This document shows positions 17,549-26,039 of a stretch of DNA of 64,000 bases, piece after piece. Numbering within the stretch: position 1 is the first letter of the stretch; the number at the start of each line of letters is the position of its first letter. Source of the DNA: Tardiphaga sp. (lineage in GTDB: Bacteria > Pseudomonadota > Alphaproteobacteria > Rhizobiales > Xanthobacteraceae); assembly GCA_030147505.1 (NCBI GenBank), contig JASBVG010000092.1, positions 43,485 through 107,484 on the forward strand. Direction: 5' to 3'. The notes under the pieces were generated by a model. That model did not search any database. It saw nothing but the letters and a program-made list of their open reading frames with translations, and was not told where the DNA came from. A program made the position numbers and the translations under genes.

Positions 17549-17659
17549 AATCAACCTTGCCCCGTGTTTGAATTGTAGTCGTCTCAATTGCACTTCGCCG
17601 ACTTAGCGGCGACGAAAATCCTTCCTGCCAAGGTGGTCCCAACAAAAACGGGGGCCACA

Positions 17660-18277
17660 ATGGCTGGTAACAAGGGGCGTATCACGGGAGTTGTCGTTGC
17701 GGCGATCCTGTGCGGACTGACTGCGTCGGCGCATGCCGCTGGCGAAAAGCTTTATGCAAGTCTCGGCGACACCACACGTGCGCCGATCGGATGGGTCGAA
17801 TTCTGTTCGGAAACCCCGGGCGAATGCCGCGGCGGCGCCACGCAGCCCCGCGACATCGTCATCACGCAGACAGCGTGGAAGGATCTGGTGCGAGTCAATC
17901 GTTGGGTCAACGAGACGATCAAGCCGATCACCGACATGGATCATTGGGGCGTGATCGAGAAGTGGTCGCTGCCCGACGATGGCTACGGCGACTGCGAGGA
18001 TTACGTGCTGCTCAAGCGCAAGATGCTGATCGAGGCCGGCTGGCCGCGTGAAGCATTGCTCATCACCGTGGTGCGCGACAAGAAGGGCGACGGCCATGCC
18101 GTGCTCACCGTGAAGACCGACAAGGGCGAATACGTGCTCGATAATCAGAACGAGAACGTGCTGGCCTGGACCGAGACAGGCTACCGCTTCGTCAAGCGCC
18201 AGTCGCAGAGCGATCCGAATGTATGGGTCTCGCTCGGCGACAACCGCCCGGCCGTTGCGACCGCCAGCGCTCGCTGA
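17660..18277 (+). CDS. LapG-like transglutaminase-type periplasmic cysteine protease (BTLCP)
   Basis: The 205-residue protein has a signal peptide ending at AHA (about 26) and the BTLCP (DUF920, PF06035) domain. The catalytic triad is visible: Cys112 in YGDCEDYVLLK, His146 in GDGHAVLTV and Asp161 in VLDNQNENV. The best-known member, LapG, cleaves a surface adhesin when c-di-GMP is low, under control of LapD. No lapD or large adhesin gene is in this window. The double PilZ gene upstream is the only nearby c-di-GMP link. ATG at 17660 begins the signal peptide; the frame is open to 17588. Confidence 0.88.
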   Translation: MAGNKGRITGVVVAAILCGLTASAHAAGEKLYASLGDTTRAPIGWVEFCSETPGECRGGATQPRDIVITQTAWKDLVRVNRWVNETIKPITDMDHWGVIEKWSLPDDGYGDCEDYVLLKRKMLIEAGWPREALLITVVRDKKGDGHAVLTVKTDKGEYVLDNQNENVLAWTETGYRFVKRQSQSDPNVWVSLGDNRPAVATASAR

Positions 18278-18446
18278 TCACGACAGGAATTTGGAGACAC
18301 GCGACCCGGTCACATCCCCACCCCTCCCCGTCCCAGACCGGATCGCGCGCGGCCGAGCCTCCCCCAAGGCTCGGCCGCAACTTTCTTGTGGACATGCACG
18401 ACGGTTCGTCGAGCACGCCGACGCGTCGCGCAGATCGCAAGTGAGT

Positions 18447-18641
18447 TTAGTTGCGGCGTATTCTGTCGGGATCGAGGGTACCATCAGCACGATAGCCGAA
18501 ACGCGCCAACGCGGCCGCGGCAAAGCGCGCGCCGAAACGACGCTCAAGCTCGCAGAACATCCAGACGAATGCCATGGCGAGCGCGCAGACCGTTGCTACG
18601 AAAAAGAGCGTGAGATGGGAGATGTCGAGGGTCATGACCAT
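18447..18641 (-). CDS. Small single-pass membrane protein
   Basis: This 64-residue product has one strong hydrophobic helix (LTLFFVATVCALAMAFVWMF, about 9-28) followed by ELERRFGARFAAAALARFGYRADGTLDPDRIRRN, a basic cytoplasmic tail. The frame is open upstream to 18830 but that part is not protein-like. Two ATGs (18641, 18635) are possible. No family is recognised. The 226 bases on to the next gene hold nothing clear. Confidence 0.5.
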   Translation of the reverse strand: MVMTLDISHLTLFFVATVCALAMAFVWMFCELERRFGARFAAAALARFGYRADGTLDPDRIRRN

Positions 18642-18868
18642 GTGCTCGGACTTGCAAATCGGAACTCGCAACTGACGAACCAGCCGACCGGGCGTCCCCC
18701 TCTCGCAGATCGGTTGCACTGCCCCGAACCACGCGCGCTCTGAATTACCGCCGACAAGCCCGGATACGACTTTAGTAGCATGAAATCGCCGGGCACGTAA
18801 CCGCCCGGCGCGAAGCACTCCTCTACGCAAAACGCATGGATCTCGCCGCGCCTGGCGGTAACGCAGGA

Positions 18869-19264
18869 CTATTCGCAGACTTCGACCTTACGAATTCGCC
18901 AACCCTTTGATGTGCGAACACGCTGGTTGGCGAGGCGGCAGCCGCCCAGGTCCTCGTAGCGGTAGATCGAGGGGTAGCCATAGCCGTATCCGTAATACGG
19001 GCCATAACCGTAATAAGGGCCGTAGCCATAATAGCCCGGATATCCCAGACCAAATCCAAAGCCGAAACCACCGCCGCGATAAAAGCCGCCACGGTGGAAG
19101 CCACCGCCATGAAAGCCGCCGCCGTGAAATCCTCCACCATGGAAACCACCGCCATGGAAACCACCGCCATGGAAGCCGCCACCGCCACGGGCCGAGGCCG
19201 CGGTTGGGGCTGCGAGCGCCAGAGTCGCGATCGCCATGACCCCGAATATTGCCTTGCGTAGCAT
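18869..19264 (-). CDS. Exported Gly/His-rich repeat protein
   Basis: The 131-residue product has a signal peptide (to about residue 26, ASA-RG), then six or more tandem GGGFH units (about 28-58), then a Gly/Tyr-rich zone (YGYGPYYGYGPYYGYGYGY), and a basic C-terminus with two cysteines (GGCRLANQRV, VEVCE). The repeats could bind metal through histidine or form a surface coat, but no function is known for such proteins. GGAGA lies seven bases before the ATG; a GTG two codons earlier is less likely. The DNA shows matching 15-base tandem repeats, so copy number could vary among strains. Confidence 0.75.
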   Translation of the reverse strand: MLRKAIFGVMAIATLALAAPTAASARGGGGFHGGGFHGGGFHGGGFHGGGFHGGGFHRGGFYRGGGFGFGFGLGYPGYYGYGPYYGYGPYYGYGYGYPSIYRYEDLGGCRLANQRVRTSKGWRIRKVEVCE

Positions 19265-19375
19265 TGCCACTCTCCGTCCGGCGCCTCATGCGCCGCGATC
19301 GGTGCTTATGTAGCTATCGCGCACGGATTGCGAAATTCACTCGACCTCAATTGTTCGCGACCGATCTAGTGCGTG

Positions 19376-19672
19376 TCAGCAGCCCTTGCAGATGTTCTTC
19401 ACCTTGCGATCGACATCACGGTCCTGTCTGTCGACCTGCGGATCGCCAGTGGTCGGTTTGCCGTCATAGGATGGCTGGCCCGTTCCGCTTGCCCCAGTCG
19501 TAATGCCAGCCGGCGCACGGCCGCCACTCGCATTGGCGGTCCCGGCGCTATTGGTGCCCGCAGCGCCGCCCGTTGCACCACCGCCCGCGCTGCCGCTCTG
19601 CGCGAACACAGCGGTCGATAACAACAGTAGAACGGCTGCAGTGCCGACGATGAATTTCGATGCGTGAGCCAT
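19376..19672 (-). CDS. Small exported Gly/Ala-rich protein
   Basis: It encodes 98 residues: a signal peptide (FIVGTAAVLLLLSTAVFAQ), a Gly/Ala/Ser/Thr-rich middle, and a polar tail ending DRKVKNICKGC with two cysteines. GGGAGA seven bases before the ATG supports the start. It is divergent from the ribbon-helix-helix gene, with about 105 bases between the two starts. No function is recognised. Confidence 0.7.
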   Translation of the reverse strand: MAHASKFIVGTAAVLLLLSTAVFAQSGSAGGGATGGAAGTNSAGTANASGGRAPAGITTGASGTGQPSYDGKPTTGDPQVDRQDRDVDRKVKNICKGC

Positions 19673-19778
19673 GGTGTTCTCCCTTTTCAAGGGCAACAAC
19701 GGCTGGACGGACCTGTTCCCGCATCCGGAACGAATCCGGAGCGCAAAGCTTGATCACGCGGTTGAATGGAATCGTGTC

Positions 19779-20063
19779 ATGCGGAAATTGATCAGCTTCA
19801 AAGACGAAACACTGGACAAGCTTACACAGCTCAGCCGCGATCGCATGGCGACCATCCAGGAGTTGGCCGACGAAGCCTTTGCCGATCTGTTGAAGAAGCA
19901 CGGCGTGCCGATCGATTTGAAAGATGCGTTGCGCAAGAGCGTGAAGGACGCGGGCCAAACGACATCGCCGCGCCCGACTGCGGCGCGTGCGAGCAATCCC
20001 TCGCCAGCAAGGAAGCGACTACATGGCAAACGAGACGCAAAGAGATCCATTCGTCGAGGGTGA
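19779..20063 (+). CDS. Ribbon-helix-helix-type small protein
   Basis: The 94-residue protein begins with MRKLISFKDETLDKLTQLSRDRMATIQELADEAFADLLKKHG, the strand-helix-helix pattern of CopG/Arc-like DNA-binding proteins (about 1-42). A basic low-complexity tail (RPTAARASNPSPARKRLHGKRDAKR) follows. The frame is open from 19671, overlapping the start of the divergent gene, but the RHH strand begins at this ATG. Its 3' end overlaps the next gene by 41 bases in another frame. No toxin partner is seen, so an antitoxin role is not supported. Confidence 0.65.
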   Translation: MRKLISFKDETLDKLTQLSRDRMATIQELADEAFADLLKKHGVPIDLKDALRKSVKDAGQTTSPRPTAARASNPSPARKRLHGKRDAKRSIRRG

Positions 20064-20196
20064 ACGCGCTGCGCAGCAGAGCATACCTGCAGAGACCAAT
20101 CCCTATCAGGAAGGTACGGAAGAGTTTGCGCTGTGGAGCGCCGGCCACGAGCGCGTGGCCAGCGCAATGGAAGCGCAGGAGTCGGAAGGCACCTAG
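20023..20196 (+). CDS. Rmf/CrpP-like small protein
   Basis: This 57-residue protein has the pattern of ribosome modulation factor and CrpP-like proteins: VEGERAAQQSI, then NPYQEGTEEFALWSAGHERV. That is a G..A start, an NPY box, and a W..G[HW]..A helix. Rmf dimerises ribosomes in stationary phase in gammaproteobacteria; in alphaproteobacteria this family's role is not settled. The ATG at 20023 has AAGGAAG eight bases ahead and lies inside the preceding RHH gene in another frame, so coupling of translation is likely. Confidence 0.7.
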   Translation: MANETQRDPFVEGERAAQQSIPAETNPYQEGTEEFALWSAGHERVASAMEAQESEGT

Positions 20197-20216
20197 CCTC
20201 CCGGCCTTGATCGGCC

Positions 20217-20747
20217 TCAGCCGATCTTCTTCATGCCCTGCTTGAAGCGCGGGCCGTTGGCCGCATAGAAGCGCGCCGCGCTGCCCATGGCCGTCACCTG
20301 CTCGGGCGACAGCGTGCGGATGACGCGTGCGGGCGAGCCGATGATCAGCGAATTCTCCGGATATTCCTTGCCCTCGGTGATGACCGAACCGGCACCAACA
20401 ATGCTGTTCTTGCCGATGCGCGCACCGTTCATCACGATCGACCCCATGCCGATCAGCGCGCCATCCTCGATGGTGCAGCCGTGCAGGATCACATTGTGAC
20501 CGACGGTGCAGTTCTTGCCGATGGTGAGCGGGAAACCCTTGTCAGTGTGGCAGGTGCAGTTGTCCTGCACGTTCGAGCCTTCGCCAATCTCGATCCATTC
20601 ATTGTCACCGCGCAGCACGGCACCGAACCAGACGCTGGCTTGCGATTTCAGACGAATCTTGCCGATCACATCGGCGGTGTCGGCGATGAAGTAATTTCCG
20701 TCGGCTGGAAGGTCCGGGCCCTGCCCGTCAAGTTCGTAGATTGCCAT
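20217..20747 (-). CDS. Gamma-class carbonic anhydrase family protein
   Basis: The 176-residue left-handed beta-helix protein has hexapeptide repeats throughout. The three zinc ligands of gamma carbonic anhydrases are present: His67 (TCHTD), His84 and His89 (VGHNVILHG). It belongs to the YrdA/PaaY/CaiE type of cytoplasmic trimers, for which CO2 hydration has been shown in some members only. It is a single gene, followed upstream by a small membrane protein gene on the same strand, 75 bases away. Confidence 0.9.
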   Translation of the reverse strand: MAIYELDGQGPDLPADGNYFIADTADVIGKIRLKSQASVWFGAVLRGDNEWIEIGEGSNVQDNCTCHTDKGFPLTIGKNCTVGHNVILHGCTIEDGALIGMGSIVMNGARIGKNSIVGAGSVITEGKEYPENSLIIGSPARVIRTLSPEQVTAMGSAARFYAANGPRFKQGMKKIG

Positions 20748-20822
20748 GAGTGTGTAGTCTCCCTGTGAGGATCACACTGCCATGAAGCGGCAGGCGGAGA
20801 CCAGTGCGCACTCGGCCGAAAC

Positions 20823-21158
20823 CTATGCGCCGGCGATAATGCCGAGAGCCTGCAGCGTCAGCACGATGAAGGTGCCCGACATCAGGCTCCAGAAACCGGC
20901 AATCACGGTGGCGATCATCACGAACTGAAAGCGATGGGGCTCCGGCGCGCCGGAACGCAACGTGTTGCGCATGATGATGAAGGGCGCGGTGAAGACCAGC
21001 AGCGGCACGGCGGCAAAACCTTCCGGCGTCGGCCCCCGCTGCAGCAGCGCGAAACTCGGCGGCCGGCTGGCAAAGGTCTGATAGGCGCTGGCTACCGCGC
21101 CGGCGATGGCAAAGCCAATGGCGATCTGAATGAAACAGTTGAGGGCAATCGGAGACAT
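20823..21158 (-). CDS. Small integral membrane protein
   Basis: This 111-residue protein has three hydrophobic segments (about 8-25, 47-62 and 80-108) and a central PSFALLQRGPTPEGFAAVPLLVF stretch. I recognise it as the sort of small conserved membrane protein found in this bacterial group but cannot assign a function. ATG at 21158 was taken because residues before it in the open frame (to 21320) are not membrane-protein-like. Confidence 0.6.
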   Translation of the reverse strand: MSPIALNCFIQIAIGFAIAGAVASAYQTFASRPPSFALLQRGPTPEGFAAVPLLVFTAPFIIMRNTLRSGAPEPHRFQFVMIATVIAGFWSLMSGTFIVLTLQALGIIAGA

Positions 21159-21396
21159 AAGCGAGGCTTCTTGGGCAATTAGGTCTACTCGCCTGCAATG
21201 TACCGACATTGCGACGGAACGCCACGATAACCTTAAGAAAGCGTTAACGTGAGACCTGTCGTCGCAAGGGTGCACGGTGATGCGCAGGCTCCGCCCAGCG
21301 AACAGCGAGCCGTTAACCATTCAAGGGCATGGTCGACCAGCTGATTCGCCTGCGGAGAAACCGTGGGCTCGTTGAGTGGTAGTTGCTTACGCGCGC

Positions 21397-22104
21397 ATGT
21401 CCCTGCTGTTCCCGACCCATCCGACGACGCGGCCACGCCGCCGCCAGCGCCGTCACAGCCATCTTGTGCCGATCCTGTTTGGTCTGGGCCTCGCCGCTCC
21501 CGCCGTCGCGGTGGTCGCCTATCTCCTGTGGCCGACATGGCAGAGCCAGAAGCCCGGCGATCCCGACCGTATCCCGGTGAGTGTCGGCTCCACATTGTTC
21601 AACGTTCCGACCCATGCCTTCCGCCGCAAGGTGCAGAAGCATTCCGGTCCGCAGGAGCGCGTCGATCTCAGCTATGTCTACCCGTCGCTGGAAGCGAGCG
21701 AAGCGCCACGTCATGTGACGATGGAAAACTTCGACGAGCACGTGCAGCCCATTGATCGCATCTTCCTGTCGATCTCGGCGCATCACAATGCGACGTCGCC
21801 GGATACACGTCTGCGCACGATCTATCCGCTCTATGCGGCCGAGGCGTCGCGCAGCGCAAACGGGCTGACCGTTCAACCCTTCCACGACTACACGCCCTAT
21901 GCGAGTGAGGATCTGTTTCTTGGCAGCGCGCCCACATTGGTCGCGCGCTGCACGCGGGATGCCGCTACGCCCGGCATGTGCATGAGCGAACGCCGCATCG
22001 GCGGCGCCGACCTCATCTTCCGCTTCCCGCGCGCCTGGCTCGACGACTGGCGCACGGTCGGTGATGCGATGGACCGTCTGTCGGCCCAGCTCGGCGGACA
22101 GTAG
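21397..22104 (+). CDS. Membrane-anchored hypothetical protein
   Basis: It encodes 235 residues: a basic N-terminus (RPRRRQRRHSH), one transmembrane helix (about 24-45, ILFGLGLAAPAVAVVAYLLW), then a periplasmic domain of about 185 residues without recognisable motifs. That domain has several paired cysteines (ARCTRDAATPGMC). A GTG at 21376 is an alternative start. The gene converges with the DUF3126 gene, six bases apart. No function is assigned. Confidence 0.65.
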   Translation: MSLLFPTHPTTRPRRRQRRHSHLVPILFGLGLAAPAVAVVAYLLWPTWQSQKPGDPDRIPVSVGSTLFNVPTHAFRRKVQKHSGPQERVDLSYVYPSLEASEAPRHVTMENFDEHVQPIDRIFLSISAHHNATSPDTRLRTIYPLYAAEASRSANGLTVQPFHDYTPYASEDLFLGSAPTLVARCTRDAATPGMCMSERRIGGADLIFRFPRAWLDDWRTVGDAMDRLSAQLGGQ

Positions 22105-22110
22105 AACGCC

Positions 22111-22329
22111 TTACTCGCTGTCGGCGAGATCCTCTTCCAGAATCGCCATCTGGAACTGGAAGGAGCGATCGTCGTCTTCATCGTCGACGAACAGCACGCC
22201 GACGAATTCTTCGCCGATATAGACTTCCGCAGAGTCGTCCTTCTTCGGGCGCGGCACGACGCGAATCTTCGGATTGCCGAATACGCGCTTGAGATAGGCG
22301 TCGAGTTTTCTGACTTCCTGAACGTCCAC
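22111..22329 (-). CDS. DUF3126 family protein
   Basis: This 72-residue protein matches DUF3126, a small alphaproteobacterial family: VRKLDAYLKRVFGNPKIRVVPRPKKDDSAEVYIGEEFVGVL and an acidic VDDEDDDRSFQFQMAIL end. The function is unknown. The start is taken as GTG at 22329 because GGAG lies six bases ahead of it; a TTG at 22341 in the same frame includes that ribosome site. It often sits close to cysE in this bacterial group, as it does here, 185 bases away on the same strand. Confidence 0.85.
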   Translation of the reverse strand: MDVQEVRKLDAYLKRVFGNPKIRVVPRPKKDDSAEVYIGEEFVGVLFVDDEDDDRSFQFQMAILEEDLADSE

Positions 22330-22514
22330 AGGCGTCTCCAATGCAGGTGATGTAGGATGAGCTGATGGAGAACGTTTAATCCCAGATGGCGCGCGCGGCT
22401 AGGCCGTCGAGCGAAAATTCACGTCATCCACCGTGCGCACACAGTCGAAAATAAAATGCGTTGCCATCGCTCGCGACAGCGGGAGGTGGCAATCGAAGCG
22501 GATCGTCGCGATGC

Positions 22515-23342
22515 TTAGAGGCCGAGCGCGTTGAGCATCTGGTTCATCGTGCGCGATGGTTCCGAACAGCCGGCCTCGCCGACGATTTTCGCCGGCACAC
22601 CTGCCACGGTGACATTGTGCGGCACCGGCTTCACAACGACGGAGCCGGCGGCGATGCGCGCGCAATGGCCGACTTCGATATTGCCGAGAATCTTGGCGCC
22701 AGCACCGATGAGAACGCCGCGGCGAATCTTCGGATGACGATCCTCGTTCTCTTTGCCGGTGCCACCGAGCGTCACACCGTGCAGGATCGAAACATCGTCT
22801 TCAATGACCGCCGTCTCACCAACGACAAAACCCGTTGCGTGATCGAGGAAGATGCCGCGGCCGATCTTTGCGGCCGGATTGATATCGGTCTGGAAGGCCC
22901 CGGAGGCGCGACTCTGGAGATACCACGCAAAATCCTTGCGGCCCTTGTTGTAAAGCCAATGCGCAAGGCGGTGCGCCTGGATCGCGTGGAACCCCTTGAA
23001 ATAGAGCAGCGGGTCAATGAAGCGCGACGTCGCGGGGTCGCGGTCGTAGACGGCGACCAGATCGGCACGGAAGGCATTGCCGATATCGGGATCGTCGCGC
23101 AGCGCTTCGTTATAGGTCTGACGGATCAGATCGCCGGACAGCGCCGCATGATCGAGACGCTCGGCGACGCGGTGCACCACCGAGTCTTCGAGACGATTGT
23201 GATGCAGAACCGTCGAATAGATGAAAGATGCAAGCTCTGGCTCGCGATGCACGATGTCCTCGGCCTCGCTGCGAATGCGGTCCCAGATCGGATCCAGGGT
23301 TGCGAGTTTCGCGGTGGTAAGATTGGTGCTCTGCACGGCCAT
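22515..23342 (-). CDS. cysE: Serine O-acetyltransferase
   Basis: This 275-residue enzyme transfers acetyl from acetyl-CoA to serine, the first step of cysteine synthesis. The N-terminal helical domain (about 1-150) is followed by a left-handed beta-helix with the catalytic DHATGFVVGETAV, ILHGVTLGGTGK and a final VAGVPAKIVG. The C-terminal tail ends NALGL rather than the classic ...I terminus that docks into CysK, so complex formation with CysK is uncertain. No CysB-type site was identified. Confidence 0.95.
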   Translation of the reverse strand: MAVQSTNLTTAKLATLDPIWDRIRSEAEDIVHREPELASFIYSTVLHHNRLEDSVVHRVAERLDHAALSGDLIRQTYNEALRDDPDIGNAFRADLVAVYDRDPATSRFIDPLLYFKGFHAIQAHRLAHWLYNKGRKDFAWYLQSRASGAFQTDINPAAKIGRGIFLDHATGFVVGETAVIEDDVSILHGVTLGGTGKENEDRHPKIRRGVLIGAGAKILGNIEVGHCARIAAGSVVVKPVPHNVTVAGVPAKIVGEAGCSEPSRTMNQMLNALGL

Positions 23343-23577
23343 GGCGGACTCGCAAATTCATCGACTGGGAAACGATTATAGCACGACACTCGCCGCTACG
23401 GTGGCGAGCCTCATGCCATCGTGAATCCCGGCTCGCCCGGCATCCGCATGCTAACTCATTGAATCAGCATGCGTTCCGGCGACAGAGCCGAGACGCCCAA
23501 GAACCGGGCGTGCGGAAGAAGTGGGCGATCCTGCGGTGAAAACAAGGCCCCTTCCATAACTGCCCGCGATGACGTGA

Positions 23578-24330
23578 TCAGCTCTGTCGCGACAGGAAGT
23601 CGATCACGCCTTCCTTGTAGACGCGGTCGCCGACCGCACGCATGTGGTCGCGATTGGGGATATCGAGCACTTCCGAGCCCGGAATTACCTTTTCGAGATC
23701 GTGCGCGGAGCCGGCGACATCGTCGGTCGTTCCGACGGCGATCAGCACCGGCACTTTGATGGCACCAGCCTCCTCATAGGTCATCAATCGGCGCGAGCCG
23801 CGCAGGCAGGCAGCGAGGGCACGACGATCCGAACGCGTCTGGTCTGCGAAGGCACGGAAGGTCTTGCCCATGGGATCGGTGACGTCGTCGATCGATGCCG
23901 CTTCGAGTGCCGTCGCGACATTCTCGCCAGGACCGCCGCCCTTGATCAGGCCGATACCGATACCGCCGAGAATCGCGCAGCGCAGCACTTCCGGATGGCT
24001 GTAGGCGATATAGGCGGTGATGCGCCCGCCCATGGAATAGCCCATCATGTCGGTGCGTTCGATCTTCAGATGCTTCAACAGCGCGCGCACATCCGCAGCC
24101 ATAGTGCCGATGCCGTATTGCTCGGAATCGTAGAGTTTGGTCGAGTCGCCATGGCCACGATTATCGAGCGCGATGACCCGGCGGCCGTGTTTCTTCAGCT
24201 CCGACACCCAGGTCGGATACACCCAGTTGACGTTCTTGCTCGACGCAAAGCCGTGCACGAGCACGATGGGCTCGCCTTCGCCTTCATCGAGATAAGAGAT
24301 TTCGACTGCGCCGTTGTGAAAGCTCGGCAT
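23578..24330 (-). CDS. Alpha/beta hydrolase
   Basis: The 250-residue product has the alpha/beta hydrolase layout: LVHGFASSKNVNW oxyanion loop, ALDNRGHGDS, nucleophile Ser99 in GYSMGG, an Asp in VGTTDDVAG and a His in IPNRDHMRAVGD near the end. The substrate is unknown; sequence style is that of small esterases. The frame is open to 24591 but that overlaps the next gene, and family members begin at MPSFHNG. The 235 bases between this gene and cysE show nothing. Confidence 0.85.
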   Translation of the reverse strand: MPSFHNGAVEISYLDEGEGEPIVLVHGFASSKNVNWVYPTWVSELKKHGRRVIALDNRGHGDSTKLYDSEQYGIGTMAADVRALLKHLKIERTDMMGYSMGGRITAYIAYSHPEVLRCAILGGIGIGLIKGGGPGENVATALEAASIDDVTDPMGKTFRAFADQTRSDRRALAACLRGSRRLMTYEEAGAIKVPVLIAVGTTDDVAGSAHDLEKVIPGSEVLDIPNRDHMRAVGDRVYKEGVIDFLSRQS

Positions 24331-24380
24331 CCAGGATTCCGTCTGATTGTGAGATGCGATGTGGGTGGGAAGGAGCGAAT

Positions 24381-25559
24381 TTAGCCCCGTATGAGGGCCG
24401 GCGCCAGTGCGGGAGATGACCCGTTCGAGCGTGCGGCCATGTTCTGCAGTAATGCATCCTGACGCGCGGCGAGTTCGCGCTCGATGCGGCGGGCCTTGGA
24501 TCGCTGCAGGTAGGACCAGGTGATGCGCTCGGTGGTCGCCTTGATGAAAATGACGACACCGATCAGCATCCACAGCGCCCAGAACAGCCACATCCCGAGC
24601 TGAAAAGCGCCTGCCGCGAGCACCACAGCGCCGCGGCCGAACATCTTGATGATGGCGCGCGTCTGCCCGCCTTTCGCAGCCGCCAGCTTCGACGCGCGCG
24701 CCACATCTTTTGGGCCTTGGGCGATACGCAGCGTATCGAGCGCGCCGCGGGTGCCGGCCCTCTCGCCGACACGCCCGACATCCTTCGCAAAGCGCACGAT
24801 GTCGCCCGCCTTCTCGGCACGAAATGCCGTCTTGATGGCCGTCGCCGTCTCTACCGGCCGGAGCACCGAGGCGTTCGCCATCGCCTCCTTCAGCACCGGC
24901 CCATCCACCATGCCGCGCGCCGAGCGTGCAGCCCAGGTGGTAAGTCCCTCGCCGATCCGCCCGACCTTTCGTGCATCTTTCACGAGAGTGAGCCCGGCGC
25001 GGACGGGGGCCGCGCCGCCAGCACTAACATATGTGGCGGCCGTGACCGCCAGGCCTGCCGCAGCAAGGCCGAGGATCAGATGGTCGGTTTCCTCGCCAAA
25101 TGCGAGATGCTTGCCTTCGCGCACGGCATCACGGATATCGCCGAATACGAACAGGTCGCCCGCGACAGTGCCAGACAGCGTAGCGAGATCATCGGCATTG
25201 CCGGTGACGAAGCCGGTCGCGAAACGTTTGGCAAAACTGGACGCCGAGGCATCGGCGGTGACAACATCATTGATGCGCCGTGTGAGATCCTCCGGCAGTT
25301 TCACGCTCCTCGCCTCCGCGAGGTCGGCAAAGCTCTTGGCGAGATCGGCATCCTGATCTGCCAGCGCCGCCTCGGCCTGTTTGGCCAGCATGTCCGGATC
25401 GCGTCGCAGCGCGGCGCTCACCTGCGCATCCGCCAGCGCCACCGGATCGTCCTGCGCAAGCAGTACGGCGCCCGCGTCACGCGCCTGCGGCCACACGAGC
25501 AGGCCGACGGTCGCGCAGACCGCGATCCCCGTCAGAGCCGTATCGAGCCGAAACCGCAT
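24381..25559 (-). CDS. Large hypothetical membrane protein
   Basis: It encodes 392 residues with an N-terminal hydrophobic helix (TGIAVCATVGLLVWP), an Ala-rich helical region, another hydrophobic segment around residues 150-170, and a strong double helix near residues 320-350 (MWLFWALWMLIGVVIFI). The end is basic and helical (SYLQRSKARRIERELAARQ). AGGGG sits four bases before the ATG. I do not recognise the family. It precedes the alpha/beta hydrolase on the same strand by 50 bases. Confidence 0.7.
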   Translation of the reverse strand: MRFRLDTALTGIAVCATVGLLVWPQARDAGAVLLAQDDPVALADAQVSAALRRDPDMLAKQAEAALADQDADLAKSFADLAEARSVKLPEDLTRRINDVVTADASASSFAKRFATGFVTGNADDLATLSGTVAGDLFVFGDIRDAVREGKHLAFGEETDHLILGLAAAGLAVTAATYVSAGGAAPVRAGLTLVKDARKVGRIGEGLTTWAARSARGMVDGPVLKEAMANASVLRPVETATAIKTAFRAEKAGDIVRFAKDVGRVGERAGTRGALDTLRIAQGPKDVARASKLAAAKGGQTRAIIKMFGRGAVVLAAGAFQLGMWLFWALWMLIGVVIFIKATTERITWSYLQRSKARRIERELAARQDALLQNMAARSNGSSPALAPALIRG

Positions 25560-25784
25560 GCCACCCCTTATCCTTGCACCTCTTATCAAGTGGTGCGTCA
25601 CGGTTCGGACACAACCGCCCCGACGAAAGAAGGGCTATCCCGTAGCGCCCAAACTGTGTCGAATTTGCAGGACTGAATGCCAGTTCCGCAGTCTAGGAAT
25701 CAGCGTCCGGGGCCAGTATGGTGCGCCGCACTGAACGGCCGCGAGGCGCATAGCGCGCGACTGTTGCAAGCAAAGGTAGATACG

Positions 25785-26030
25785 ATGTCCGACCATGTGG
25801 TTCCGCACTTTCACAATGACGCCGGCGTTCCGATCATCGAGATCGGCTCGAAGGAGTTTATGTGCGTGGGCGCCAACCCGCCGTTCGATCATCCGCACGT
25901 CTTCCTCGATCTCGGCGACGACAACGAGATCATCTGCCCCTATTGCTCGACCCTGTATCGCTACGCCTCCGATCTCGGTGCCGGCCAGGCCCGCCCGCCG
26001 GAATGCGTGGTGAAGGACAAGGCCGCCTGA
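25785..26030 (+). CDS. Zinc-finger (CHCC type) protein
   Basis: This 81-residue protein carries the zf-CHCC motif: FMCVG, an FDHPHV histidine pair, and CPYCSTLYRY, giving one zinc site (C-H-C-C). The family includes the NDUFS6-type complex I accessory factor and small bacterial proteins of unknown role. Frames open upstream to 25677, but this ATG has an AAAGG-type site ten bases ahead. It is followed after nine bases by the FAD monooxygenase, probably as one operon. Confidence 0.85.
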   Translation: MSDHVVPHFHNDAGVPIIEIGSKEFMCVGANPPFDHPHVFLDLGDDNEIICPYCSTLYRYASDLGAGQARPPECVVKDKAA

Positions 26031-26039
26031 TCGTCTGAC

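Noticed and set aside
19671..20063. RHH gene as the antitoxin of a toxin-antitoxin pair
   Set aside because: Neither neighbour resembles a toxin; the overlapping gene is Rmf/CrpP-like.
24331..24591. N-terminal extension of the alpha/beta hydrolase
   Set aside because: It overlaps the end of the upstream membrane-protein gene and is not hydrolase-like; the fold begins right after MPSFHNG.
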